The notes below the pieces were generated by a model. It saw only the letters and a list, made by a program, of their open reading frames with translations. It did not search any database and was not told the DNA's origin. Made by a program: the position numbers and the translations under genes. This document shows, one piece after another, positions 37,360 through 46,638 of a stretch of DNA of 64,000 nt. Every line of letters begins with the position of its first letter. Within the stretch, counting starts at the first letter, position 1. Source of the DNA: a bacterium (GTDB taxonomy: Bacteria > Electryoneota > JAOADG01); contig JAOADG010000008.1 of the NCBI GenBank assembly GCA_026417415.1, positions 124,001-188,000 of the forward strand, in the 5' to 3' direction.

Positions 37360-39225
37360 TTAGCGAGATTCATATCCATCGGGACTTTCAACAATTTTCA
37401 AAATAGTGCTTTTTAACTTTTTTTCAAATTGGATCCACATTTTCTTTTCTTCAATTAGCTTCTTATAACTTTCTACATCGTATTGTCTTTGCATGTATTC
37501 TTCAATACGTTGGTTTATCAGTTGAATATAGTTTTTTACGACAGGACGTAGAATTTTTCTAACTGCATTGTCTAAACAAATACACTCACTCAGAAGATTA
37601 GGTTCCATTCCTTTCTCAACAAGCGGTTGAACCAAGCGATCATCTACCCATTGGATTAAACCAAGAGAACTGGCGAACTGCCTCAATTCTTCTATACTCG
37701 GTAAATTCCCTGTTTCTATCCAATACTGGTGGATTTTATCATATAACTCACTTAACTGTGGATGATCGAGATGTTCCTTTTTAATAAACTTAAAAATAAA
37801 ACGGTAATTGCTTGCGAAATGTTTATATTCACGATGTCTAATAAAAAAGGATAACAAATATGCAGATTGAGTATGATTGATAGAAACAAGATCATTTGGA
37901 TGAGTTTCGTAATCAGAAGATTGTTTAGGAGTGGTAATCTTTTCAATTTCTTTGCGTACAGTGTCTAAACTTAATCCGACTTTTTGAGTCAACAATCGTA
38001 TCCATAACTCTTGCTGTGTCGTGTCCTGAATTTGACGGATGACTTGCATTACATCTCGCACCAATTGAATTGACGTAGCAGGCGAATCCAACATACCACG
38101 TTCTTTGGCATGTTGAAATTGATAGTCCAACCAATTCATTGATTGCACCATCAATTTTTTAAACTCATCTGCTCCATAAGCATTCACATACGTATCGGGA
38201 TCGTATGACTCAGGTAAAAAAGCAATTTTAACATCAAGACCTTCAGCAATGAGTACATCACCTCCACGAAGTGCCGCACGTCTGCCAGCGTCATCACCAT
38301 CATAGACTAAAATCACGCGCGGGGAAAATCGTTTCAATAATAATGCTTGTTTTCTAGTTAAAGCTGTACCACTGGTGGCAACTACGTTACGAATACCCGA
38401 TTGATGTAAAGTAATTAAATCAAAGTAACCTTCAACCACAATGGTCGTATTTTCTTTTCTAATTTCATCGCGTGCCCAAGACATTCCATACAGCAAATCA
38501 CCTTTGCGAAAAATCGGTGTTTCAGGAGAGTTTAAATACTTCGCTGTATCATCTTCAGAGGGTAAAATTCTACCCCCAAAACCGACGATTCTACCAGTTA
38601 GATTTTGAATAGGAAACATAATTCGGTTACGAAAACGGTCATATAATTCACCACGTTCATTTTTACCACACAGACCAGATAGAATTAATTGTTCATCATT
38701 AAATCCTTCTTTAAGTGCTTGAATTGCAAAACTGTCCCAATGCGTTGGTGATAATCCTATTCCACAATCATCAATGGTTTGAGGCGAAAGCCCACGTTTC
38801 AGAAGGTACCGCATAGCGATTGTAGCATGAGGTGTTTTTTGTCGTAATGTTGAATAATAAAATTCCTGCGCAAATTGATGGATTCGATACAATAACTCTG
38901 CTTGGGAATCATCAATAGAAGGTTTATAGCGAGGTAGTGGAATTCCTACTTTTTCTGCTAAACGACGAACCGCTTCCGGAAAACTAATGTGTTCATAAGC
39001 CATTAACCAAGCGATCGCATTTCCACCTTTTCCACAACCAAAACAATGAAAAATTTGTTTTTTACGATTAACAGAAAATGAAGGTGTTTTTTCAGCATGA
39101 AACGGACAAAGACCAAAAGCATTATCTCCTGATCTTTTCGTTAAAGGAACCACAGCTGAAATCAGCTCTTGGATATCCACTTGTGCGAGGATTTGATCAA
39201 TTAAATCTTGATCAAAAGGTGCCAT
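37360..39225 (-). CDS. dnaG: DNA primase
   Basis: Makes RNA primers for replication. The N-terminal CHC2 zinc ribbon is intact (ligands C40, H43, C61 and C64; CPFHAEKTPSF and FHCFGCGKGG). The catalytic core has the TOPRIM motifs VVEGYFD and VYDGDDAGRRAA. The C-terminal 180 residues form the helicase-binding region. It is 621 residues, normal. It lies 9 bases downstream of the SDR gene and reads the same way. No rpoD or rpsU is adjacent, unlike the classic macromolecular-synthesis operon. Confidence 0.95.
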   Translation of the reverse strand: MAPFDQDLIDQILAQVDIQELISAVVPLTKRSGDNAFGLCPFHAEKTPSFSVNRKKQIFHCFGCGKGGNAIAWLMAYEHISFPEAVRRLAEKVGIPLPRYKPSIDDSQAELLYRIHQFAQEFYYSTLRQKTPHATIAMRYLLKRGLSPQTIDDCGIGLSPTHWDSFAIQALKEGFNDEQLILSGLCGKNERGELYDRFRNRIMFPIQNLTGRIVGFGGRILPSEDDTAKYLNSPETPIFRKGDLLYGMSWARDEIRKENTTIVVEGYFDLITLHQSGIRNVVATSGTALTRKQALLLKRFSPRVILVYDGDDAGRRAALRGGDVLIAEGLDVKIAFLPESYDPDTYVNAYGADEFKKLMVQSMNWLDYQFQHAKERGMLDSPATSIQLVRDVMQVIRQIQDTTQQELWIRLLTQKVGLSLDTVRKEIEKITTPKQSSDYETHPNDLVSINHTQSAYLLSFFIRHREYKHFASNYRFIFKFIKKEHLDHPQLSELYDKIHQYWIETGNLPSIEELRQFASSLGLIQWVDDRLVQPLVEKGMEPNLLSECICLDNAVRKILRPVVKNYIQLINQRIEEYMQRQYDVESYKKLIEEKKMWIQFEKKLKSTILKIVESPDGYESR

Positions 39226-39234
39226 TGAATTGAC

Positions 39235-40005
39235 TCAACTTTTTCTAAAAATATGTGCAACACTTGCTTGATGTGTTGGCATAATGATCATTGAATTGAT
39301 CGTTACATGAGGAGGCCTAGTAATTGCAAAAAGGATCGCGTGTGCAACATCATCAGGATGCAAAGGCGTTAAACCTTGATAAGTTTTTTTTGCACGTTCT
39401 TGATCACCACGAAAGCGAACTTCAGAAAACTCAGTTTCTACTAATCCAGGATCGATACTAGTTACACGAATACCAGTACCTAAAGTATCCATTCGCATCC
39501 CTTGTGTTAATGCTTTTACCGCGTGTTTAGTAGCGCAATAAACGTTTCCTGCAGGATAAACTTCGTAGCCTGCAATACTTCCAATATTAACAATATCTCC
39601 CCTTCCATTTTCAATCATTTTCGGAAGAAAAACTCGAGTTATATACAATAACCCTTTCACATTGGTATCAATCATCTCTTCCCAATCTTGGATTTTACCT
39701 TCAAAAATTTTATCCAATCCTCTGGATAAACCAGCATTATTCACTAACACATCAATTGATTTCCAATGATCCGGGAGAGTTTCATAACATTGAATCACAT
39801 CTTCAAAATTCCGAACATCCAACTGAACAGAATTCACTTCTTTTGCACCGTTTTGTAACAATTGCATTTCCATTTCTTTTAAACGATTGATGCGTCGAGC
39901 AACAAGTAACAATGAAGCGCCTTCTGCAGCAAACAGTTCTGCACAACTTTTTCCAATACCGGAAGAAGCTCCGGTTATTACAATTTTTTTATCTGTTAGT
40001 TGCAT
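39235..40005 (-). CDS. Short-chain dehydrogenase/reductase (YdfG-like)
   Basis: A 256-residue Rossmann-fold oxidoreductase. The NAD(P)-binding TGASSGIGKS is at residues 11-20, and the catalytic residues are S143, Y156 and K160 (GNVYCATKHAVKAL). LVARRINRL after the second strand carries basic residues that favour NADP. ITRVFLPKM and DPGLVETEFS resemble the YdfG/serine-dehydrogenase-like group. The substrate is not determinable. It is divergent from the envelope protein at 40115 and leads into dnaG. Confidence 0.88.
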   Translation of the reverse strand: MQLTDKKIVITGASSGIGKSCAELFAAEGASLLLVARRINRLKEMEMQLLQNGAKEVNSVQLDVRNFEDVIQCYETLPDHWKSIDVLVNNAGLSRGLDKIFEGKIQDWEEMIDTNVKGLLYITRVFLPKMIENGRGDIVNIGSIAGYEVYPAGNVYCATKHAVKALTQGMRMDTLGTGIRVTSIDPGLVETEFSEVRFRGDQERAKKTYQGLTPLHPDDVAHAILFAITRPPHVTINSMIIMPTHQASVAHIFRKS

Positions 40006-40114
40006 ATCCCCTCATTTTTTTTTAATCAACTTCTTTGTTTGTTTAGAAAGAAACTTCCTTTTATTTTTATCCTTCAAGAAAGTGAACCGCTTCTTTTAAT
40101 TTAAGGAGAACTCA

Positions 40115-40951
40115 ATGGGATTATATGAACATATACAAAATAAATGTTGTCCAACGCAAATCATCTACTCCTTAACTTGTATAGCACTTTTATTCTTAGC
40201 AAATTTCGTTTATAGTCAAGCTCCTCATTCTGTTTCTCGTGAACCTTTACGAATTATAGATGCACCTACTGCTGGAATCAATGCACGCTCCGAGTTCAAT
40301 GCTGATTTACATATGTATCCCAACGGTGGAATACAAGTGAAATTGGGAATTGGATTGTTTAGAAGGCTAATGATGGGAGTTTCTTATGGTGGTACCAATG
40401 TGGTAGGACGTGGAAAGATTCTTGAAAACAAACAACCCGGTGTCTTGGTAAAGTATCGGATTTTTGAAGAAAGTGAAACGTTGCCTGCGATTACAGGAGG
40501 GTACGACAATCAAGGTTCAGGACAGTGGGATAAACAACTGAATAGGTACGAATACAAATCATTAGGGGTATTTGCTGTCGCTTCAAAAAACTTTAGTTTT
40601 TCAGAGGGATACAATTTTGGTGTACACGGAAGTGTCAATTGGAATAACTTAGAAACAGATGATGATCAAGGGATGGATATCCAAGTGGGCTTTGATCTTT
40701 CAATCAATGAAGAGTTGATTTTATTGGCAGAGTACGATTTTGCTTTAGATGATTATAAAAAACCAGATCTCTTAAACAACATCAAAGGTTCCTTGGGCAA
40801 AGGAAAAGGCTATCTAAATGCAGGACTACGTTGGGCAATAGAAAGAATCTATTTGCAATTCGAAGTGAAAGATATTTTAGGTAATAGGCGAGATGCTACC
40901 GGTCCAGATCGGGCCTTTTCTCTCCATTATACAGATACTATCAAGTGGTAG
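40115..40951 (+). CDS. Putative outer-membrane beta-barrel protein
   Basis: A 278-residue exported protein of unknown function. A signal segment (ALLFLANFVYSQA) precedes a string of amphipathic strands: FNADLHMYPNGGIQVKLGIGLF, MMGVSYGGTNVVG, GVFAVASKNFSF, NFGVHGSVNWNN, ILLAEYDFALDDY and LNAGLRWAIERIYLQFEVKD. Alternating polarity and aromatic ends suggest a small barrel of the YjbH/autotransporter-like kind, but I do not recognise a specific family. AAGGAG six bases upstream fixes the ATG. A strong hairpin terminator follows immediately, so it is a single-gene transcript. Confidence 0.6.
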   Translation: MGLYEHIQNKCCPTQIIYSLTCIALLFLANFVYSQAPHSVSREPLRIIDAPTAGINARSEFNADLHMYPNGGIQVKLGIGLFRRLMMGVSYGGTNVVGRGKILENKQPGVLVKYRIFEESETLPAITGGYDNQGSGQWDKQLNRYEYKSLGVFAVASKNFSFSEGYNFGVHGSVNWNNLETDDDQGMDIQVGFDLSINEELILLAEYDFALDDYKKPDLLNNIKGSLGKGKGYLNAGLRWAIERIYLQFEVKDILGNRRDATGPDRAFSLHYTDTIKW

Positions 40952-40967
40952 AAACAATTCTGTTTGC

Positions 40968-41005
40968 AAAACAAACGGGTGTAGCGAAACACCCGTTTGT
41001 TTTTT
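40968..41005 (+). terminator. Rho-independent terminator after the beta-barrel gene
   Basis: A perfect 15-bp inverted repeat around AAACAAACGGGTGT is separated by a 6-base loop and followed by a T run. It ends the transcript of the upstream gene and separates it from the ABC operon. Confidence 0.9.
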
Positions 41006-41016
41006 ATTGGAACTTT

Positions 41017-41028
41017 TGATAATTATCA
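41017..41028. promoter_or_regulatory. Perfect 12-bp palindrome upstream of the Gld-type ABC operon
   Basis: TGATAATTATCA reads identically on both strands and lies 85 bases before the ATPase start, just after the terminator. It resembles, but does not match, the 7-1-7 Fur/PerR-type operator, because the centre is shortened. It is a plausible regulator site for the 41.1-45.3 kb operon; AT-rich chance palindromes are possible. Confidence 0.35.
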
Positions 41029-41112
41029 TACGTTTACATAAGTTGGGTATTATTTTATATTATTACAATAAAAATCAAATTCTACCAGTTCAACTATTTT
41101 AGGGAAGTCAGA

Positions 41113-42066
41113 ATGATTCAAATAGATAAACTTTCAAAGTATTATGGCTACGTGAAAGCTGTGGACGATATTACTTTTTCGGTAAATAAAGGCGAAATAG
41201 TTGGCTTTCTTGGACCAAATGGTGCTGGAAAAACGACCACCATGAAAGTGATTACTTGTTATATGTTGCCGAGTTCTGGAAAGGTAACTGTGGATAATTT
41301 GGATGTTGTAGAGCATTCTTTAGAAGTTAGAAAAAAGATTGGATATATGCCTGAATCAGCTCCACTATATACGGACTTAAATGTTGTAGAATATTTGAAA
41401 TTAGTTGCTGAGCTTCGTGGCGTTCCGAAAGAAAAGCGAAATCAAAGAGCAAAACAAATGATTGAAGTTTGTGCATTGGGGGAAATGATACACAAACGAG
41501 TGGGTGCTTTATCTAAAGGGTACAGGCAACGTCTCTGTTTAGCACAGGCACTAATTCACGATCCTGAGATATTGATTTTGGACGAACCTACTGTCGGTTT
41601 AGACCCTAACCAAATTATTGAAATACGATCATTAATTAAGGAGTTAGGTCGTGAGAAAACCGTAATTTTATCCACTCATATTCTTTCTGAAGTCGAATCT
41701 ACTTGTGGGCGAATCATTATTATCAATCGTGGTAAAATCGTTGCAGATGGACGTACAGAAGATATTGTTGCAGGATTCTCTGGTTCATCACTTATTACGA
41801 TGGAGTTTGCCTTACCTACACCTGAAGCAACAATTGCGATTAGAAATTTAGATCGTGTGGCAAGTGTACGTGAAATTGGATATGTTGCTGGAGGTGGTTG
41901 GCAAATTCGCATTGAAACCAGAGACAATATCGATCTACGATATGATCTCTTCCGAATGGCTGCTGAAAATCAATGGCATTTACTAGAATTACATCGTGAA
42001 AGTGCTTCTTTAGAGGAAGTATTCCAAATTTTAACTAAAGAAAATGCGGAAAGTTCGTTAAACTAA
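41113..42066 (+). CDS. ABC transporter ATP-binding protein (GldA-like)
   Basis: A 317-residue ATPase with Walker A LGPNGAGKTTTMKV, signature LSKGYRQRLCLAQAL and Walker B ILILDEPTVGLDPNQ, followed by a C-terminal regulatory extension of about 80 residues. The following permease, GldG-like and DUF4340 genes make this the ATPase of a Gld-type ABC system. In Flavobacterium such genes affect gliding and surface export, but the transported material is unknown and similar modules occur in non-gliders. The ATG is preceded by AGGGA. Confidence 0.85.
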   Translation: MIQIDKLSKYYGYVKAVDDITFSVNKGEIVGFLGPNGAGKTTTMKVITCYMLPSSGKVTVDNLDVVEHSLEVRKKIGYMPESAPLYTDLNVVEYLKLVAELRGVPKEKRNQRAKQMIEVCALGEMIHKRVGALSKGYRQRLCLAQALIHDPEILILDEPTVGLDPNQIIEIRSLIKELGREKTVILSTHILSEVESTCGRIIIINRGKIVADGRTEDIVAGFSGSSLITMEFALPTPEATIAIRNLDRVASVREIGYVAGGGWQIRIETRDNIDLRYDLFRMAAENQWHLLELHRESASLEEVFQILTKENAESSLN

Positions 42067-42079
42067 TAAGGGTGTACGA

Positions 42080-42787
42080 ATGAATATCATATTATCTATC
42101 ATGAAGAAAGAACTGAAAACGTATTTCAATTCACCAATTGCCTATGTTGTTATTGGTGTATTTTTGCTAGTTTCAGGATGGTTTGTATCAACAAATTTAT
42201 TTATCATCGGAGTGTGTGATTTGAGAGTGTTTTTTCAAATCGCTCCGTTAATTTTCATGTTTTTCGCCCCAGCAATAACAATGCGTCTAATCAGTGAAGA
42301 GCGAAAGACAGGAACGATAGAATTGTTAGTTACCATGCCAATTCGTGATTCTCAAATTATCATTGGAAAATTTTTAGCAGCAGTGATTTTGTTAGCAACT
42401 GCTTTACTTTTTACTGCTCCTTTTGGATTAATTTTAATGTTTTTAGGGGATATTGATCATGGTCCTTTTATTGGTGGCTATATAGGATTGTTATTGATGG
42501 GTTCTGCATACCTTGCAATTGGTGTACTGGGAAGTTCTTTAACCGAAAACCAAGTTGTTGCATTCATTGTTGGGTTAGCCATTTCATTTATTTTTTTCAT
42601 GTTTGATAAAATCTCTATCTATATACCAGCATTCTTGAGCTCTATTTTGCAGTACTTTGCAATAGATTTTCATTTTGAAAATATCGCAAGGGGTGTTATA
42701 GACAGTCGAAATGTCATCTATTATTTAACACTGATTGTAGTGATGCTATCTGCATCAGTGGCAGTGCTGGAGGGACGTAAGCAATGA
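42080..42787 (+). CDS. ABC-2 type permease (GldF-like)
   Basis: A 235-residue permease with six hydrophobic helices, beginning MKKELKTYFNSPIAYVVIG and carrying the EERKTGTIELLVTMPIRD coupling motif of ABC-2 transporters. It follows the ATPase and overlaps the GldG-like gene by 4 bases. The order ATPase, permease, GldG, DUF4340 matches the conserved gldA-gldFG arrangement. Expected in the inner membrane. Confidence 0.87.
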   Translation: MNIILSIMKKELKTYFNSPIAYVVIGVFLLVSGWFVSTNLFIIGVCDLRVFFQIAPLIFMFFAPAITMRLISEERKTGTIELLVTMPIRDSQIIIGKFLAAVILLATALLFTAPFGLILMFLGDIDHGPFIGGYIGLLLMGSAYLAIGVLGSSLTENQVVAFIVGLAISFIFFMFDKISIYIPAFLSSILQYFAIDFHFENIARGVIDSRNVIYYLTLIVVMLSASVAVLEGRKQ

Positions 42788-44355
42788 AAAACAACCTTCA
42801 ACAGAACCCTTGGATTCGAGTTGTACTGATTGTTCTGATCGTCATCGTTGCCAATTTGGTGGCATACCGAATGTTCACTCGAATTGATTTAACCTCAAAT
42901 CGGGTATATACCTTAGCCAAAGCCTCGAAAGATGTGGTTGCGCTTTTAGATCAAAAGATGGTGGTCAAAGCATATTTTACTCCCAATTTACCGCCACCTT
43001 ACAATCAAAACGCGAAGTACCTTAGAGATTTATTAGAAGATTACCGAGCATATGGAAAAGGAAATTTTGATTTCCAATTTGTGGATCCCGGAAGTGAAGA
43101 AAAATTGGAAAAAGAAGCCAATAACTTTCAAATTCCACCAGTCCAAGTGGACATTATGCAGAATGACCGGATAGAAGCAAGAAAAGTGTACATGGGGTTA
43201 GTAATATTGTATGGAGATAAACGTGAAACGCTGCCCGTTATTCAATCTACTGCGAATTTAGAATACGATCTAACTGTTGCTATGCGTAAACTAACATTAG
43301 CCAAATTGCCGACGGTCGCATTTGTAAATGATGGCGGGACAGCGCCGTTATATCAAGAGATGAGGCGTATTCAAGGGTTTATGGAAAAGACGTATTCCGT
43401 GCGAACCATATCACTCGAACAACCTGTACCAGATGATGTAGAATTGGTATTGATAGTAAAACCCACTTCCAATTTTGGAAACAAAAAGTTAGTTCATTTA
43501 GATAAATTTTTAATGCGAGGTGGAAAGTTATTGATTGCTGCAGGGCGAACATCTGCAGATTTACAAAATGGAAGAGCAAATGCGGTAGAAAGCGATTTAT
43601 TTCAATGGTTAAGCAATATAGGAATTCCTATCCAAAACAACCTTGTGGGTGATGCAAGGTGCGGCTTCATAACAGTCACACAACAACAAGGTATTTTTAC
43701 TTTTCAAAATCAGATCAACTATCCCTTTTTTCCAACAGTGGTCAACTTAAACAAGAAGTTGCCTATAGTTAAAGATTTACAACAGTTAGATTTCTTCTTT
43801 CCATCAAGTATTGATACGACAGCTGCAAGTTCAAAAGGATTCAAAGTATTTCCAATTGCTTTAACTTCGGATAAATCCACGCTACAATCGGGTCGGTTGG
43901 ATATCAATCCATTAACACGATGGAATAGACAAGATTTTACTTCGTCACCGTTTGTATTAGCAGCAGTTTTTCAAGGAGTATTCCCTTCAGGATTTTCTAC
44001 TGGTCCAGTACCTACCGATACTGCGGGGAATCCAATACCTCTTGATTACGAAAAAAATTCTAAAGAGACAAGAATTGTAGTAGTCGGCGAAGGGAATTTC
44101 TTAACAGATACTTATGGTCCTCAACCCAACAACCGTGCATTTTTCTTAAATGCTGTGGACTGGCTAACGCAAGATGAAAGTTTACTTGAAATACGTACAC
44201 GGGAAGCCACTACAAGGCCATTGAAAGAAATACCCGAAGCAGGAAAGAAGACAATGATTAAATATGCGTTGATGTTTTCACCATTTACCTTGTTAGTCAT
44301 CTTCGGATTATGGAAATGGCAAGATACAAAGCGTAGAAAAGTTTGGGAGTTGTAA
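42784..44355 (+). CDS. GldG-like ABC transporter auxiliary protein
   Basis: A 523-residue protein with one N-terminal helix (residues 12-32) and a C-terminal helix (about 497-515) around a large periplasmic part. SNRVYTLAKASKDVVALLDQ, VKAYFTPNLPPPYN and YRAYGKGNFDFQFVDP are typical of the ABC_transp_aux (GldG) family. It may provide the extracytoplasmic domain of the transporter. Length is typical. Coupled to the permease by ATGA overlap. Confidence 0.85.
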   Translation: MKNNLQQNPWIRVVLIVLIVIVANLVAYRMFTRIDLTSNRVYTLAKASKDVVALLDQKMVVKAYFTPNLPPPYNQNAKYLRDLLEDYRAYGKGNFDFQFVDPGSEEKLEKEANNFQIPPVQVDIMQNDRIEARKVYMGLVILYGDKRETLPVIQSTANLEYDLTVAMRKLTLAKLPTVAFVNDGGTAPLYQEMRRIQGFMEKTYSVRTISLEQPVPDDVELVLIVKPTSNFGNKKLVHLDKFLMRGGKLLIAAGRTSADLQNGRANAVESDLFQWLSNIGIPIQNNLVGDARCGFITVTQQQGIFTFQNQINYPFFPTVVNLNKKLPIVKDLQQLDFFFPSSIDTTAASSKGFKVFPIALTSDKSTLQSGRLDINPLTRWNRQDFTSSPFVLAAVFQGVFPSGFSTGPVPTDTAGNPIPLDYEKNSKETRIVVVGEGNFLTDTYGPQPNNRAFFLNAVDWLTQDESLLEIRTREATTRPLKEIPEAGKKTMIKYALMFSPFTLLVIFGLWKWQDTKRRKVWEL

Positions 44356-44359
44356 AAAC

Positions 44360-45289
44360 ATGAACAACCGTACTTTATTGATCATTTTAGGAATTCTCAT
44401 TTTGATTCTTGTACCATTGCTAATGAAAGATTGTAGAGTTTCAAGGCCTGATGAAATTCTATTTACAATTGATACAGCAAAAGTAAATCAATTTGAAGTG
44501 GTTCAAGGAAACTCAAAAACTGTGATTAAACGTTTTCCAGATCAGTGGCGAATTATTGAACCAGTGGACTGGCCTGTAAATAATTTCATGATTTCAAATT
44601 TACTTACTTCTATTGATACCATTGAAGTAGAATATGAAGTCACCAAAGATGCAAAACTCTATAAACAATTTGGTGTAGATGATAGCAGTGGCGCAAAGGT
44701 TACGGTTTCTTTAGCAGACGGAAAGAAGCTCTCTTTTATTGTTGGAAATTTAGGTGGAACTTGGAGGCACACTCATTTCAGAATACCTGACAAAAAGCCA
44801 GTATATTTAGTTAAAGGTCCTATACGCTCACAACTTGTTAAAAAACCCGATGAATGGAGAGATCGAAGATTGTTTAATTACAATCAAGATTCATTGGTTG
44901 TCATGAATGTGCAAGTTGGAAAAGATAGATACTCAATTTCTAAAGAAGACACGGTTTGGAAAGTTACTCCCGAAAAAGGAAAACCATTTGAACCCAATCA
45001 AACACGTGTAAATGGAATTTTAAGTGGTATTCTAAAGATGAGTATTGCTGATTTTCCAAGCGATACCATTATTGAGAAATTAGATTGGTCCAAAATTGCA
45101 AGCACATTTGATTTTGAAATGAAAGATGGTACAAAACATCAATTGGTATTTACCACATTTCAAGCAGATACCAATAAACTGTATTACAAAGTGAATCATT
45201 TAAATGGTGTGTTTTCTGTTTGGAAAGCAACGTACGATATGTATGCAATACCACTGAAAGAACTAACAGCAAAAAATAAGTCCAAATGA
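44360..45289 (+). CDS. DUF4340-domain membrane-anchored protein
   Basis: A 309-residue protein with one N-terminal transmembrane helix (LLIILGILILILVPLLM) and an extracytoplasmic beta-rich domain. FEVVQGNSKTVIKRFPDQW, PVNNFMISNLLTSIDTIEVE and VGNLGGTWRHTHFRI match the DUF4340 family, nearly always the last gene of GldG-type ABC operons. Function is unknown. A bidirectional terminator follows. Confidence 0.85.
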   Translation: MNNRTLLIILGILILILVPLLMKDCRVSRPDEILFTIDTAKVNQFEVVQGNSKTVIKRFPDQWRIIEPVDWPVNNFMISNLLTSIDTIEVEYEVTKDAKLYKQFGVDDSSGAKVTVSLADGKKLSFIVGNLGGTWRHTHFRIPDKKPVYLVKGPIRSQLVKKPDEWRDRRLFNYNQDSLVVMNVQVGKDRYSISKEDTVWKVTPEKGKPFEPNQTRVNGILSGILKMSIADFPSDTIIEKLDWSKIASTFDFEMKDGTKHQLVFTTFQADTNKLYYKVNHLNGVFSVWKATYDMYAIPLKELTAKNKSK

Positions 45290-45296
45290 AAACAAT

Positions 45297-45328
45297 AAAA
45301 CAAGGGCACACATCTGTGCCCTTGTTTT
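45297..45328. terminator. Bidirectional rho-independent terminator
   Basis: A 14-bp perfect inverted repeat (AAAACAAGGGCACA and its complement) with a 4-base loop (CATC). A runs on the left and T runs on the right let it serve both the DUF4340 operon and the convergent iscA-type gene. Confidence 0.92.
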
Positions 45329-45347
45329 GTTGAATTAAAAAGCACGA

Positions 45348-45722
45348 TTATCCGCAGGCCTTAAAACTCGAACCACAGCCACAAGTTTTTGAAGCATTGG
45401 GATTACGTACTTTGAATCCCCCACCGATTAAATTCTCTTCATAATCAACAGTTGCACCTTTGAGGTAACGTATGCTTTCGCTATCTACAACAAAGGTAAT
45501 GCCATTTTTTTCAAATTGTACATCTCCATCTTCTAAAGGTTGGTCATCAAACATCAATCCATAACTCAAACCTTTACATCCACCGGCCTGAACAAAGATG
45601 CGCAAAGGCAAACTCATTTGATCGTTTGCGGATTGAAGTTTCTTAATTTGTTTGATAGCATTGTCAGTAATGAATAAAGGTTCAGTATTGGTTTTAGCAA
45701 CATTGGGTGTAACTTCGCTCAT
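45348..45722 (-). CDS. Iron-sulfur cluster carrier, IscA/ErpA (HesB) family
   Basis: A 124-residue A-type carrier that delivers [2Fe-2S] or [4Fe-4S] clusters to client proteins. The three conserved cysteines are in AGGCKGLSYGL and KTCGCGSSF, so the cluster site is intact. AGGGGGA lies a few bases before the ATG. It is the last gene of the Rrf2-korAB operon, 55 bases after korB, next to Fe-S-containing oxidoreductase subunits that could be its clients. Assignment to ErpA rather than IscA or SufA is not possible from motifs. Confidence 0.9.
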   Translation of the reverse strand: MSEVTPNVAKTNTEPLFITDNAIKQIKKLQSANDQMSLPLRIFVQAGGCKGLSYGLMFDDQPLEDGDVQFEKNGITFVVDSESIRYLKGATVDYEENLIGGGFKVRNPNASKTCGCGSSFKACG

Positions 45723-45777
45723 TTTTTCCCCCTATAAATCAGATTAGTTATACGCAAAAAAAGTCATAAATGATGGA

Positions 45778-46638
45778 TTAAAAAGCGGTATGCTTCATCA
45801 AAGTTTCAAAAGTTAAATCATCCGCGAACTTGTTTAGTTTATTTTGACGAACGATACGTAAATTTTCTTCTTGAGTGATTCGCTGTTGTTGAAAATAAAT
45901 TCCGCGATACATCTTACCTTGATGTAAGGAAAGTAGAATAGCTTTTTCTCGATCCGAAGGATCATGTCCTTCTGGAATAGGCGATAAAAGCTGCTTGTAA
46001 TATTCAAAACTAACATTTTTATTAAATGTTGGACATGGCGATAGTACATGGATGAAGCTAAATCCTTTGTGTTCAATTCCTTTCCGAATGATTTCAGCAA
46101 GTTCAGCTACGTGTGCAGTAAAACCACGTGCAACAAAACTTGCGTGATGGGCTAAGGTAAGTAAAACAGGGTCTAAAGGTGGTTCTTTTACTCCATAAGG
46201 TGTACTACTGGTAATTTGTTCCAAAGGAGTTGTAGGAGAACTTTGACCTTTCGTTAAACCATAAATACTGTTGTCCAACATCAAATAGGTAACGTTAGGA
46301 TTTCTACGTGCGATATGCGGTAAATGACCTCCACCTATTCCAATCCCATCGCCATCACCACCAACCACAATGACAGTAAGATTTGGATTGGCAAGTTTGA
46401 TACCCATCGCTATAGGCAAAGCTCGACCATGAACACTATGAAAAGAGAATGATTTAACAAAGTAAGGCAATCGCCCAGAACATCCGATTCCTGATACTAA
46501 AACAGTATGTGATGGATCCAATTCCAACTCAGCCATTGCTTGATAAAGTGCTGCAAGAGCACCATAATCACCACAACCCGGGCACCAAACGGGTTGGGCA
46601 TTTTCAGCTTTGTATGCGAGCGGTCGGATGTTTCCCAA
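45778..46638 (-). CDS. korB: 2-oxoacid:ferredoxin oxidoreductase subunit beta
   Basis: The TPP- and [4Fe-4S]-binding subunit of a 2-oxoglutarate (or related 2-oxoacid):ferredoxin oxidoreductase. Cluster cysteines are in WCPGCGDYG, GIGCSGR and LSPCPTF. The thiamine motif GDGDGIGIGGGH with NSIYGLTKGQ is complete. It is 286 residues. The start is TTG at 46638, supported by GGAG seven bases upstream, so it begins inside korA with a 35-base overlap. Substrate preference (2-oxoglutarate versus pyruvate) is inferred from family resemblance only. Confidence 0.92.
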   Translation of the reverse strand: MGNIRPLAYKAENAQPVWCPGCGDYGALAALYQAMAELELDPSHTVLVSGIGCSGRLPYFVKSFSFHSVHGRALPIAMGIKLANPNLTVIVVGGDGDGIGIGGGHLPHIARRNPNVTYLMLDNSIYGLTKGQSSPTTPLEQITSSTPYGVKEPPLDPVLLTLAHHASFVARGFTAHVAELAEIIRKGIEHKGFSFIHVLSPCPTFNKNVSFEYYKQLLSPIPEGHDPSDREKAILLSLHQGKMYRGIYFQQQRITQEENLRIVRQNKLNKFADDLTFETLMKHTAF

